Assembly (NCBI GenBank): GCA_033026295.1
Contig: CM065187.1
Span: forward strand, 20,866,388-20,930,387
Direction: 5' to 3'
DNA length: 64,000 nucleotides
DNA from: Channa striata
Taxonomy: Eukaryota; Chordata; Actinopteri; Anabantiformes; Channidae
A program made the position numbers and the translations under genes. How positions within the stretch are numbered: the first letter of the stretch is position 1; each line of letters begins with the position of its first letter. This document shows, piece after piece, positions 29,883 through 41,800 of this stretch. The notes beneath the pieces are model-generated. The model was given only the letters and a program-made list of their open reading frames with translations. It ran no database searches and was not told the origin of the DNA.

Positions 29883-31797
29883 CCTGAAAAATTCCCACTC
29901 TGTGTGACTACATTGTAAAAGGTAGCATGTGTTTGTGCTTAATTTTTATTTGTCATAAAGTTCTTCTAATTCAATATACTTTTAGAAACTACTGTCCTGC
30001 GTTATCAATGTTCCGTTTCCAGGTTCACATCAGTGTGGCCAGTTTACTGCACACTGTTAGGTCTGTCACACAGTCTGCTCTCCAGAATATCTTGCACACC
30101 ATCAGCCTAGCAAAATGCCTGTTTGATACTGCCTCTTTTTTAATTAGATATTTTTTTCAGCTGTTCCATGCTGTCATTAGGCAGTAAGATCAAAATGCTG
30201 TTTACACTGTGTGAACTGTGCCATGAGTGCAACATAGTTTTGTTTTTTTTTTACGAACGTTGTCAGTGATGTTCAGAATGTCAGCACTGCCTTGTCAATA
30301 CAAAGTTACTATAAATGTGATTTTAGATAAATGGAGACATCATTAAATGTACCTTTCGCTACTTATGTTTTTAAACAACCCTATCATGATGGATATATTT
30401 AGATAAAACAAGACAACCTGTGTAAAGTAAGACTTCATAAAGGAAATATTAATAAATTTGTATTTGCTGGACACTGAAGAACCAGGAAACTTCTCACAAA
30501 CATTTATTTCTTCATTCAAGTATACAGTATTTTCAGACATAAAAGAAATTGCATGACAATATTGCATATAATTTAGTACAGAAGTACATGACATGAATTG
30601 AATGTTAAATTATTTTAACCAGAGTGCAGGCCATCTGCATTTTGTCCTAGTACACTATTGCTGTACATTAAAGGCAATACCACATGTATTGCTGTTTAAC
30701 AGTGCCACAATTACACAAGGAGAAGTTCAAAGAGAAGTACCACAAATGTTTTTACTGAAAGCTTTCTACTTACTCTCAGTATTTGTACAGTTATTCTGTT
30801 AAAGCACATACAAAATACTATATACATTTTTGGGTTAGAATAGTTTTGAAAAACTAAAGACTATAAAATAGCTTTAAATGTTGTCTATTGAAAGTAAATG
30901 CCTCCTGTACATTATGTTTGGATTTAAATTGTTTTTTATACAAATTTTTGCAAACCTCAGAAATCAAAGTTTCCCTCACAGCTATCTTTTAGAAAAAAAC
31001 TGTGTACTTCATAACAGGGTATAGTTTGGTGCAAAGGTTTGCATTCCCTTATTTTGAAATGGCACAAAATTTTTAATTATTGAAATGGTATGTAGGGGGA
31101 AGCAAACATAATCCTAAACCCAACTGCACATGTTCTACAACATAAAATTACATCTATACTAATGATTAAAACAATTCTGAATCAGGATTTGATATCATCC
31201 ATAGCTATTGATTGTCTGCACATGCACCTAAAACAAGAACTTTTAACTATTATGAATGCTAATGAAATATTTGACAAAGTATATCAAGAATAAACTTAAA
31301 GAAGCAACAGTTCATAAGTCAGGTTTACCATTTGAGACTAAGTACTTCTCACATAAATTATTTAATGGGGAGAAGGAGTAAAGGTCAAGTGGGCTGTGGG
31401 TGAATTAGTGTCAATTATGGGAAGTAAAGTGCCTGTTTTAAAATGGAAAGCTGTAATGGCTGTAAACAATTGCTAGAATTGCTGCGATGCTGTGAACATG
31501 TCCTTTGTTGAGACAGCTATGACTTGGGGAGACAAAGAAAGAAAAACAGGAAATGTTCAAAAAAGTAGAATGCAGCAACAAAGCAAGGCAACTCAAGCAA
31601 GAGACTGCTAAACCAATGAGGACGGAAGCTAAAGAACTGAAATGCTGCAAAGTTGTTCAAGTCATGGCGAAACACAGGCACGAATTAAAAGTGAAGTGCA
31701 CACAAAGAGAGTTTATTCCCAAACAATGTGCCTTGAACCTCAAACGAAGAAAGCTTGTTTGTGAATGAAGTCCCATGTTTTCAGTTTGTTCATGTTT
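29883..31797. other. pkn3 3' UTR and pkn3/zdhhc12 tail-to-tail interval
   Basis: The plus-strand AATAAA at 30451-30456 is a plausible pkn3 poly(A) signal (about 570 nt UTR). On the minus strand AATAAA (TTTATT at 31712-31717) lies about 80 nt after the zdhhc12 stop, suggesting a very short zdhhc12 UTR. A MITE-like piece lies at 31030-31150. Nothing else is recognisable. Confidence 0.6.
31030..31150. mobile_element. short MITE-like element
   Basis: GGTTTGCATTCCCTTATTTT (31039-31058) and, inverted, TAGGGGGAAGCAAAC (about 31093-31107) form imperfect terminal inverted repeats. The family resembles 6316-6490. Confidence 0.5.
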
Positions 31798-34233
31798 CTA
31801 GACTTGGTCACTGCCCTCTCTGAAGTACACCTGCTCCCACACCACTGTCCCCCACACACAGAAGAAACCCCAGAGGTTGTGGAAGGTGCCACGGTCAAAC
31901 GGGTTTTCATCAGCACCACAGTGTTTGAGGTAGGAAATTCGGTGGCGCGACATAAACTCCCAGGTGGTGGTGTTAAGAGAAACCAGGTAGAGATGGGAGC
32001 CCAGCAGGAGGAGAGCAATCAAGGAAAGAAGGGCCACCAGCATGGCCACGGTCAAAAGCATGCCGTTGGTCCGCAGCCACAGCTGCCAAGTGGGCACATA
32101 ACTGAAACCAGTCCTGGGAAAACAAGCCAGAAAGAAGCAAGCTGTAGAAGATTTGTAGCTGAAACACAAACCTGACAGTAGAGATGAAAGTGTTGTACTA
32201 ACCAGGCTATGTGCAGCCCCCACAGTAGCACCAGCAGCTGTACAGCTAGGTAAATTACGAACCAGCGGTGGTTCCTCTCACCAACACAGTTCTCAATCCA
32301 GGGGCAGTGGTGGTCATAACGCCGGACACAATGCTGACACGTCTGGCAGTGCTTAGATCTCATCGGCTGCTGCTTGGGATAAAGGTCCTTGTATTAAATA
32401 TGTTCATAGTTTAGTTGTGAACAAGTATGTTTTGAACAACAGTCACACTGAAAAGGATTTCCTTGCTATGCAAGTGCTTGCATAGATAAATATCCATGCA
32501 AGCACTCTGTTAGACACTGTGTGCTGCCTGTTAGAAATGTTTCCTGTAAAAACTGCCATATTTAGTTAGGTCGGAGAGCCACTGACCATTGGAATAGGAG
32601 GGGGCGAAGGCTGCCTGATAGAAATACACATCTGAGCTTTTCAGAAAACACCTAGATCGTTTCCAGTTATAACATTTAGAACGGACATGCACTGAAAGCA
32701 TTTTGCTACTGAAAACTTTCTTTCCACGTGAACTGGATCATAGACTGTGCTTGTATATTAGAGACAGAAGTTAAAAGACAAAATGGAGAGCAAGCAGTAA
32801 CCTAAGCGAGTATGTACCTATTCTAAAATTAAACTCACATAGCAGCTTGCTGACATGGTGGGCAGCATACCTGCAGCAGACAGTGACCACAGCGCCGCTG
32901 CCGCAGGGATTTAGTGGGTGGGATCATGTCCTGCTGCTCTTCAGTCACTCCCAGTGTAAACTAGTACAACACAGGAGAAAAAAATGGTTAGGAAAGCCAC
33001 TGCCCATTTGTACTTTACACTTTTACCATCAGCTTTTGTTTCCACAACCATTTTAAACCCACAATTCTTTGTCACAACTGATGACAGAATAGAACAAGTA
33101 CTGTTCTTTATTCAAATAATAAGTAATGAGTACACACTCAAAATGTCATTTAAGCACTGAATACAATACTCAACTACGAAAACAAATCAATTTGATCACT
33201 ATTAAACTAAATGCTGTCTATAACATGAATGTACAAGTCAAAATATATTCATAAACAGGGTTTATTTAGGGTTTTTTAAGTTTAATGCAGGGACAGATGT
33301 GAGGAGATAACAACTTAAAAAATTGCTGGCTAATTTCAGTAAGTGGCAAAACAGAAAAGGAAATGTTGTAATGTATGTAATTTAAACAGTAATGAAACTC
33401 AAATTTTAAAACATGAAACCATTTGTGACTTTACAAAGGGGTAAATAATAAATGTTTCTAGTGTTTCTAGTTAAAAACATAAAATAATAAAGACTGTTCC
33501 TATAGAGATTTGGTGTGGTAAAAAAAACCACCTGCAGGTAAAGGTGTGTCTGTTTCAACAAATTTATGTACTGCCAGTTGCCTTAACCCTAAAATAACAG
33601 TCAGTATTTACTAGTTTATTAAATAAGGTGATGTGAACAAGAAATTGCATAGTACTTAAAGCTGTCACATGTAGTGGTGTAACAAGGACGTGGTTCACCT
33701 CTGAATTTTTGTGAAAGTAAAGTGACATCAGAACTACTTCATCACCTGCATATCACTGTCATCAGACAAGATGAAGCCTGGGTCCATAAGAGAAACAGCG
33801 AAGTAAAGCAACACCGACACCAGCACCAGCAGGACAAAGAGTACAGGCTGAACAAACTGGCCTGTCTCCTCCTGCTTCCTTAGTTCTGCGAGAGAAAGAT
33901 GTGTTCACTCAATAATTACACAATTACAATTGCTGAGACTCGCAGATTACAGCTGGGATCCTAACAGCTTCTACCGGTCCTGTCTCAGGGCAACAGCTTC
34001 TTACTTTAGCTAGTATCAGTATGCTGTTGTCAAATGAAAGTGCTAGTATACGTTAGATCCACTAAGAATTACCTTCTCACCCTAGATATGATCTGTAATT
34101 ATAAACCTGTTATGTACGACGGTGCAACAGGCTTACCTGTATCATGTAGAAAGAGTATTAGCGTTATGACCCATGTCAGAATCACATGCGCTGTTCTTAC
34201 AAGAAAGCCTGAACCAAATACATTTTTGAACAT
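31798..34233 (-). CDS. zdhhc12: palmitoyltransferase ZDHHC12, complete, 5 exons
   Basis: This is a DHHC S-acyltransferase that transfers palmitate from acyl-CoA to cysteines of membrane proteins, in the ER/Golgi. Minus-strand exons: 34137-34233, 33746-33885, 32871-32960, 32203-32366, 31798-32113. The 807 nt give 268 aa (human 267). Four hydrophobic segments are visible, at about 10-28 ([18 protein letters not shown]), 43-65, in exon 4 after the DHHC box, and in exon 5 ([19 protein letters not shown]). The cysteine-rich domain has CGHC, CQTCQHC and the DHHC box at 127-130 in RRYDHHCPW, with catalytic Cys130. A TTTWE motif (TTxE class) follows the last membrane span. Exon 4 has a CAGCAG tandem acceptor; the second AG gives [11 protein letters not shown], matching the family. 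The order after pkn3 fits human 9q34.11. Zebrafish-type a/b duplicates cannot be told apart here. Confidence 0.96.
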
Positions 34234-35377
34234 GATCCTAATGTGTCAGAGCATCCATCGCAATTTTCGGATGGACCTGGATGCTCACAGTCTAAGAGCG
34301 ACACTTAGCTACTAGCTAATGGCAAAATGTCTCAAACTAACATAGGACTACAGCACTATAGTGGGAAGCATTGATCGGCTATAGTTAATTTCATTGAAAT
34401 GTCCAAATAAAGAGTCCTGTCTCTGAGCTAACGTTAGCTAACGTTAATGTCGCTAGAGATTGTAATGTCTGTACAAGCCCACGGCGTTTACGGTATTTGA
34501 ATCGCGCAACTAAGCCACACGGAATTAAATATAAGCATCATATTTGAATCGAGTATTATACAGTTATAACATCCCTTGGCTGCACTAATGCTGCGCTTAT
34601 AACCCACTCCGAACCATCCGCTTGGTACCAGTGCGTTTACTTTTTGTTGTTCCTTTACAATGTCAGCTGTGATTGGCCAAGTCGGTCACGAGGCAGTCCA
34701 GCATAGGCTGTTCGGGAGGAACATTCAACACTAGGACTATCCTGGCCATCAGAGACGTGTAGAGATACAAAAGCTGCGACAGCGTCGGGTCAACAACATA
34801 TACAGTATTATACACCTAGGATACTTTTCCTGTATCGGTCCTTCGGTCTGCTCGGATAATCTCAATTCCTTATTTCTGTTCGGGGGATCGAACGGTTTTT
34901 TTTAATAACTGTGCAGGAGAGGTTTATTACTTCATGTTAGGTTCATCTAGGTTAGGTGGAATTTTGTGGATTTATATTTTCAAATTTGTAAATAACATCT
35001 GTTACTTACCTCAGTCCAACCTCCATTTTTTGTCACTGATTGACAAATGTATTAAAAATATATTATTAGCAAAATTAAAACAAGCCTAAATGTCACATTT
35101 GCTTTTAAATGTAAAATTAATGGTCCGTTGATCATACTCTAAATAAACAATAAATTAAAGATTAAATGGAGACACTAACATAAAATGCAGCCTCTTTGGT
35201 AGAGGCATTATCCTTAGCAGTAACGTTTCAAAAGTGTAGTCTGATGGAGCAGTTGACAATAATAATCCCAAAGATTTTCTTAATAATTATGCAGATGCTT
35301 GTGAAGCTTTTTCGCCCACTTAAGAAAAACATACAAGGATGAGGAAGTTGAGGTGTAGTTTTGCTTGTTTTCAGTTC
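34234..35377. promoter_or_regulatory. zdhhc12 upstream region
   Basis: It contains an 18 bp perfect palindrome TAACGTTAGCTAACGTTA (34429-34446) about 200 bp upstream of the ATG and an inverted CCAAT (ATTGG in GTGATTGGCCAAG, about 34674). The stretch 34480-34900 is CpG-richer than its surroundings. 34980-35370 is AT-rich with no gene seen. The promoter role is inferred. Confidence 0.45.
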
Positions 35378-38173
35378 TTCTTCTTCTTCTTCTGTTTCGG
35401 CTTTTCCCATCAGGGGTCGCCACAGCGAATCATCCGTTTCCACTTCACTCTATCCTGGGCATCTTCCTCTCTGACACCAGTCAACCTCATGTCCTCTGCT
35501 AGAACGTCCATATATCTTCTTCTTGGTCGTCCTCTTGCCTGGCAGCTCCATCTCCAACATCCTTCTAACAATATATTCACTATCCCTACTCTGCACATGT
35601 CAAACCATCTCAGTCTGGCCTCTCTGACTTTGTTGCTAACACAGGCAACGTGCCCTGTCCCTCTGATGTGCTCGTTCCTTATTCTGTCCAACCTTGTCAC
35701 TCCTAAAGAGAACCTCAACATCTTCATCTCTGCCTCTTGTCTCTTTCTCACTGCTACTGTCTCTGACCCATAGAGCAGAGATGGTCTCCTCCACTTGTAC
35801 ACCTTTCCTTTGAGTCCACTCTGACCCACCTGCACTTGCCTCTTCACCTCTTTTTCACAATCCCCATCAAACTGAACTGTTGACCCTAAGTACTCCTACC
35901 CCTGCACCTTCTTCACCTCAGCCCCGTAACCTCATTTTTCTACCTTGCTCCCTCTCGGTCGAACACATGTATTCTGTCTTACTACGACTGACTTTCATGC
36001 CTCTTCTTTCCAGAGCAAACCTCCACCTCTTCAGCTGTTCCTCCACCTGCTTTCTACTCTCACTGCAAATCACAATGTCATCTGCAAACATCATTGTCCA
36101 GGGAGATTTCTGTCTGACCTCATCTGTCAACCTGTCCATCAGCAAGAAGGGACTCAAAGCTCATCCTTGGTGTAGTCCCACCTCCACCTTGAACACCTCT
36201 GTCTGCCCTACAGCACATCTCACCACCGTCATACTCCTCTCATATCACCTCTGTCCCCCTCACCAAAATGCCCATTGAAGTCCTGGACTACTCTGAGGTA
36301 CTTCTCTGCCAGTGCCGACAATCTCACACAGCTCCACCCTGGGCATCTCTAAATCCACAAAGACACAATGCAATATTCCTCTGTAGGTGCTGCAGTTCTG
36401 CGTGTCACCCTTGTTCTTAAAGATCGGCACCAGAACGCTTCTCCTCCATTCCTCAGGCATCTTCTCACTCTCTACAATCCTGTTAAACAGACTGGTTAGA
36501 AACTCCACTGCTGTCACACCTCCACAGGTACGTCATCAGGACCAACAGCCTTTCCACTCTTTATCCTTTTCAGAGCTTTCCTCAGCTCATCCTTTCTAAT
36601 CTCTGCTATTTCCTGCTCCACAACATCCACATCTTCCTCCCTTCTTTCCTCATTCATCATCTCCTCAAAATACTCCTTCCATCTTCTCTGCACACTCTCC
36701 TGGGTTGTTAACACCTTTCCATATCTGTCTTCAATCACCCTTATCTGTTGCACATCTTTCCCATCCCTATCTCTCTGTCTGGCTATCCTGTACAAGTCCT
36801 TCTCTCCTTCCTTCGTGTCTAACCTGTCATACAGCTCATTGTAAGCTCTCTGTTTGGCCTTTGCCACCTCCCTCTTCACTCTGCGCTGCACTTCCTTGTA
36901 CATCCCACTTCCTTTAACTAACCTCTTCCTCTGGACCCTTCCTCATTCTATCACCAAGTGTCTTTATCTTCTTTCCTCCCTCCAGATGACACACCTTCCT
37001 ACCTGTTTCCCTGATTACCTCTGTTGTAGTTTCCCAGTCATCTGGAAACTCTTCCTGACAAGGGCCTGTCTCAACTTCTGCCTGAATCCCTCGCAAGTTT
37101 CTTCATTCTTTAGCTTCCACCACTTGGTCTGCTTTTGTCTTCCCTCTCTTTTTTGTCCTGACCACCAGAGTCAGGAAGAAGAAGAGAGGTGCTGTCTGGC
37201 TACACTCTCTCCTACCACCACTTTGCAGTCACTAACCTCTCTCAAATGACATTGTCTACATAGAATGTAGTCCACCTGTGTACTCCTACCTCCACTCTTG
37301 TATGTCACTCTGTGTTCCTCTCTCTTCTGGAAGTAAGTGTTAACTACTGCCATTTCCACCCTCTTAGCAAAGTCCACCACCATCTGTCCTTCTGGATTCC
37401 TTTCCTTTACACCAAACCTGCCCATCACCTCTGTTCCCCTCACCAACATGCCCATTGAAGTCTACTCCAACAACTAGTCTCTCTCCTCTGGGGATACTCT
37501 CTATGACCTCATCAAACTCACTCCAGAATCTCTCCTTCTCTTCTAACTCACAGCCAACTTGTGGAGCATACCCACTAACTACATTCACCATCACCCCTTT
37601 GATTTCTAACTTTAGGCTCATCACCCTGTCTGAGACTCTTTTCACCTCTAGAACATTATTTACAAACTCCCCCTTCAGGATCACTCCTACCCCATTTCTC
37701 CTTCTATTCACACCATGATAGAACAGTTTGTATCCTCCGCCAATACTACGTGCTTTGCTGCCCTTCCACCTCGTCTCCTGCACACACAGTACATCTATCT
37801 GTCTATTATGTCTGTCAACTCTCTACCTTTCCCTGTCATTGTACCAACGTTAAGAATCCCTATTCTCAGATCTATGTTCCTCTTTTCTCTCTGTCCGGGA
37901 ACCCTTCTGCCTCCTCTCCTTCGACCAACAGTAGTTCCATTCCACCGGCACCCTGTACTTACGGGTTAACAATGACCGCCACCGGTGCTGTTAACTTTAA
38001 CAGCACCGGTGGCGGTCATTGTTAACCCGGGCCCTCAACCAATCTGTTATGAAATTCCTGAACGATTTGCATGGTTTTACGCCGGATGCCCTTCCTGATG
38101 CAACCCTCTCTATTTATCCGGGCTTGGGACAGGCACAGAGGTCACTGGCTTGCAATCATTGTGGCTAGATTAT
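35378..38173 (-). mobile_element. RTE-clade non-LTR retrotransposon, nearly full length but frameshifted
   Basis: Minus strand, 5' to 3': leader from ATAATCTAGCCACA (38173); endonuclease 37783-37171 (LQETRWKG-type start, VVSGYAPQ, VGVDFNGHVGE, YKSGGRSTQVDYILC) in two frames; reverse transcriptase 36903-36514 (RRWKEYFEEMMNEE, SGKAVGPDDVPVE), 36517-36260 (MPEEWRRSVLVPIFKNKGD) and 36157-35918 with the palm box FADDIVI; C-terminal part 35847-35410 ending RMIRCGDP-stop. The 3' end is GGCGACCCCTGATGGG then a GAA microsatellite (35378-35398), typical of RTE. Several frameshifts make it non-autonomous. It lies between the 5' end of zdhhc12 and the 3' end of uap1l1. Confidence 0.9.
37962..38029. repeat. 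68 bp palindrome, perfect 33 bp arms, 2 nt spacer, in the RTE leader
   Basis: The left arm is 37962-37994, the spacer CT and the right arm 37997-38029. The core is ACCGGTGCTGTTAA / TTAACAGCACCGGT. It sits between the 5' leader and the endonuclease of the RTE copy. Confidence 0.97.
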
Positions 38174-38880
38174 GTTTGTTTTCAATTATTCAGTCTTTTT
38201 TTCTTTGCTTTGCAATCAGTCTTAATCAGTCTCTTCAACGCCCTCTTCACTTCACTCTTACTAATCTATGTTACTTCTTGCTATACACCACTCACCTCTT
38301 TTACTCTTTGTTCTTTTTCATTTTCGTCATTCATTAACTCTTCAAAGTTCTCCTTCGATCTTCCCATCATACTCCTGGCACCTGTCAATACCTTTCCATC
38401 CCTATATTCCATGTCCATTATGAACACAGTCTGACTGTCACAGTCAAACTGTTTTCTTAAATCCACTTTATGTGGAATATCATAATAAAATAAAAATAAG
38501 TAAAATAATTATTCTGAAAACTAATTTTAGGATTTTTAGAGTTAGAAATGTAGAATGAATTTACTGAAAAATAAAAGACACAATAGGATGCTCATTTGGT
38601 ACTAAGGGGCATGATTAAATTTTGGAATATAAAATAAAATAGTTTACATAAATTCCCATTTATTATCCCTTTTATTTATGTTTTTAATCTTCTTTAGCAA
38701 AATGGCAATTACTGTACACGAGTCACTTGAATAAGCAGTTTAACATGATTTGATAAGATTATCATCACAGATTTAATTTATAAAAAATGGCTTACTTGGG
38801 TTGAAACTACCCAAAAACCTCTATTGCGGATCATCATCTCCTTGCTGTACCAATTGTACTGGAATGTCTGAGCAGTATTA
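38174..38880. other. uap1l1 3' flank
   Basis: Apart from the RTE fragment this is AT-rich. Candidate uap1l1 poly(A) signals (TTTATT on plus) are at 38659-38664 and 38671-38676, giving a UTR of about 220 nt. Nothing else is seen. Confidence 0.5.
38190..38470 (-). mobile_element. fragment of a second RTE family abutting the 5' end of the main RTE copy
   Basis: The minus-strand reading 38466-38281 contains YRDGKVLTGARSM and KENFEELMNDENEKEQRV, then ISKSEVKRALKRL after a stop. This is the RTE segment just before RT motif 1. Its sequence differs clearly from the equivalent part of the main copy (YGKVLTTQESVQRRWKEYFEE). Confidence 0.75.
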
Positions 38881-41800
38881 CTAAGCCTGCAGCTCTTTGG
38901 CCCTCTTTTCATCCAGAATGAAGGGCGTTTGCAATGTCTTCCCTTTAAGCAAATGCTCCAGGCCCTGATGGAAGAGAAAGCAGTTAAATAAGCACCTTTT
39001 TTTATTTTACTGAAAAAGCGAAGCTCTAAAAAAAAAAAAAAAAAAAAAAACTCTCTTCTGGAGGTGTCAAAAGTTTGGTGGTTTTATCCTACTCTTTTTG
39101 TATACAATACTGTATTTTGGCACTTTTCTTTTCTCACCTCTCCAAAGTAGGAGACCAGGGGTGAGATCTCGCACTGTGCAACAGCACTGTCTCCAGGTGA
39201 CACTCTATGGGATAAACACACATACACACTAAAGTTGGACTTAGGTCTTTCCAATTTTAATGCAACACACATCTTATGGGAAACATTCTTGTAAATTGTA
39301 AATAACATAGGGTCAATGTGGCAGTGAAGAGGTGGGAGACGCCCCCCCTAGCGGAAATAAAGCAAGTCGGGCCCCCCTTGACTCGTTCGTTCCTCCCTGC
39401 GCACACTCTGACAATGAGAGCGGGGGGGGAGTTGCTAGCGTTCGTTTACTCGCGTTCGTTCCTCCCTGCGCACACTCTGACAATGAGGGCGCTACTGCCA
39501 ACTACTGGACTGGAGGTGCAATTACACATTACACTTTACAATTACACGGTGTCACGCGCGCCCCACTATTTGAGAAACACTGCATTAGACGATTGTAGGC
39601 ATCATGTTCACTTGAAGAGAAAGTAGTATCTTCTCTAACCTGGATGTAGGAAGGAGTGTATTTCCCTGCTCATCAAGCAGAGTGGCTCCAGCAGCCGTGG
39701 CCCAGCGGCAGTGTTGAGCCAGCAAAGCATTCCTGGCAGTGGTGGGGGTGTCTGTGGCTGCTCCATCTGCATTTTTCAGGGGGGAAAACTCATCTTCTCT
39801 TACAACCTCGAACACAACAAAGTTCCTTCAAAAGATGGAGAATTAAATGTTTTAAACTATTAACTACAAATAATACAAATTGTTGTATTTTCTGCACAGT
39901 AAAACAGCAGACCATAAAATAAACATTACCTTGAGAATGGAAATACATCAAACACAAATTTCTCCATCTTTATGCCATTGGGCTTAGTGGGTTTGACTTG
40001 ATTGCCGCACATGTCCACATAGGGCACTTTTTTGATAGCAACATGTTGCTTCAGCTGGCCTATAAATTTCCTGCATGATGAACCAGTGGGAAACAACATT
40101 AATTGGTTGTAGAAAATATATGCCAAGCAAAACACATTGGTCCAAAACAGGATGGATTCTCATAAAGCCACAGACATCTGCAGCTGTGCAATGAAAACAA
40201 GGCCAATTCCCAAGTCTGTTGGACCTGACTTTATGTGGATTTTACCCATTTTACCCTAATCTCCATTAGAGCTAATTTGTGAATAGAGGAGGCTTCACTC
40301 TGACTGAGAGGGTGTAATGATGACATCCATGTCCTGGGACTGCCACAAAACCGGGAAAATACAAACACCCGAAGGCTAAGAATTCATACTCATACTGTGG
40401 GTAAGTCTAAATACATTAACTATTGATATTAATGCAACAACAAATTAAATAATCTGTTAGTAGTTATACTTGAGTACTGAATACACAGTCTTACATTTTG
40501 CTTGTATAGGGCTGTGTAGCTTTGGACTGCTCAGAGTGGTCATACTGACACTTGTTGTGGAAGATCCATATAGAATGTTAAACAACCCTCCTTCTCTTTC
40601 ACTCCTTTCACTTTCTTTTTCTGAACTTACTGTAGGTCACTGGCCTCTATATACTGATATATTAGTTTAAGATAATAAATATAAATTATTTATTATCATT
40701 AGACTTTTTAAAGTTGTCATGGCAGACATTTTAAATCACACTAACATAAGGTAGCTTAGATTAGTAAGAACCACTATTACCAAGTTCAACTTAAGTTTCA
40801 GTTTCATACACCTGCTCTGTTTTGTCTCTCTCTGTGTTTCTCATGTGAGACGGCAGTAACTCAACTGAATTAAGCTTAAATGTCAGCAGGTCTGCAGTTT
40901 CATGTGGCTTCACAGAGATTTTGCATCCTTTAACTCAGTGTTTTACTTTTAAAACCTTATAGTTTTTAAAACCACAGTTTTGGTTCCCTCTCACTACTGA
41001 TGTAAGATCAATTAATGCAGCTTTACTCACCAACTCAAAAATATGAAACCAACACCCAGATCTGATCATGTCCTAGCCACGTTCACTAGTAAATACATCT
41101 TTTTCATCCTACACTTTAATACCTTTAATACATTACTCACATAGTCTGAGGTCACTTTCATTCAAATCAGAGTAATTTCACCTGCTCTCAAAAATCCCAC
41201 AAATTCACTATGGGACTTTAACTTACTCTGCTACATCCTGCAGAAAAGTTCTACTAAAGAAGTGATTACAGATATTTCCTGCAGTGTAGATCAACTCCCC
41301 ATCAGGTCCTCTGACTTTAGCTGTCTCAGGCCGGATCTCATTGTATTCCACAACCTGGGAGACACCACGCACTCTGCAGACCACACCGACTGGCTCAGCA
41401 GGGCACATCTTCTTAACTACCTGTCATGTGACAATGGAAAATGAAGTCACAATGTGGACTTCTGTACAGTCTAGATTACTTTTTATGTCATTCTTGCACT
41501 GCAAAGTTTATTGTGAAGATAATAGTAAAAAATACAGTGTTGCTACGGGCCATAAAGGTGCTTTTAGCTTAAATGCAGAGGACAACAGTTGTGATGGATT
41601 TCAACAGTGTTTAGCAACTATCATCCCTCAACAGTGTGCATCAATGTCACCACATCTCTTTGTGTCACCTAAATCCAAACAGGCAGAGCATGCTGGTACT
41701 GTCAGATGCAAATAATTGTTTTGTAACTATTCAGCTAGCAATAAGATATCTGCTCCTATCTCAGCAGGCACAGAGATAGGAGAGTGTTTATTCTTAATCA

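Noticed and set aside
31738..32223. Long plus-strand ORFs over zdhhc12
   Set aside because: They are antisense shadows of the exon 5 reading frame, with no codon logic of their own.
35339..38434. Plus-strand ORFs rich in Ser/Leu
   Set aside because: They are antisense to the RTE endonuclease and reverse transcriptase.
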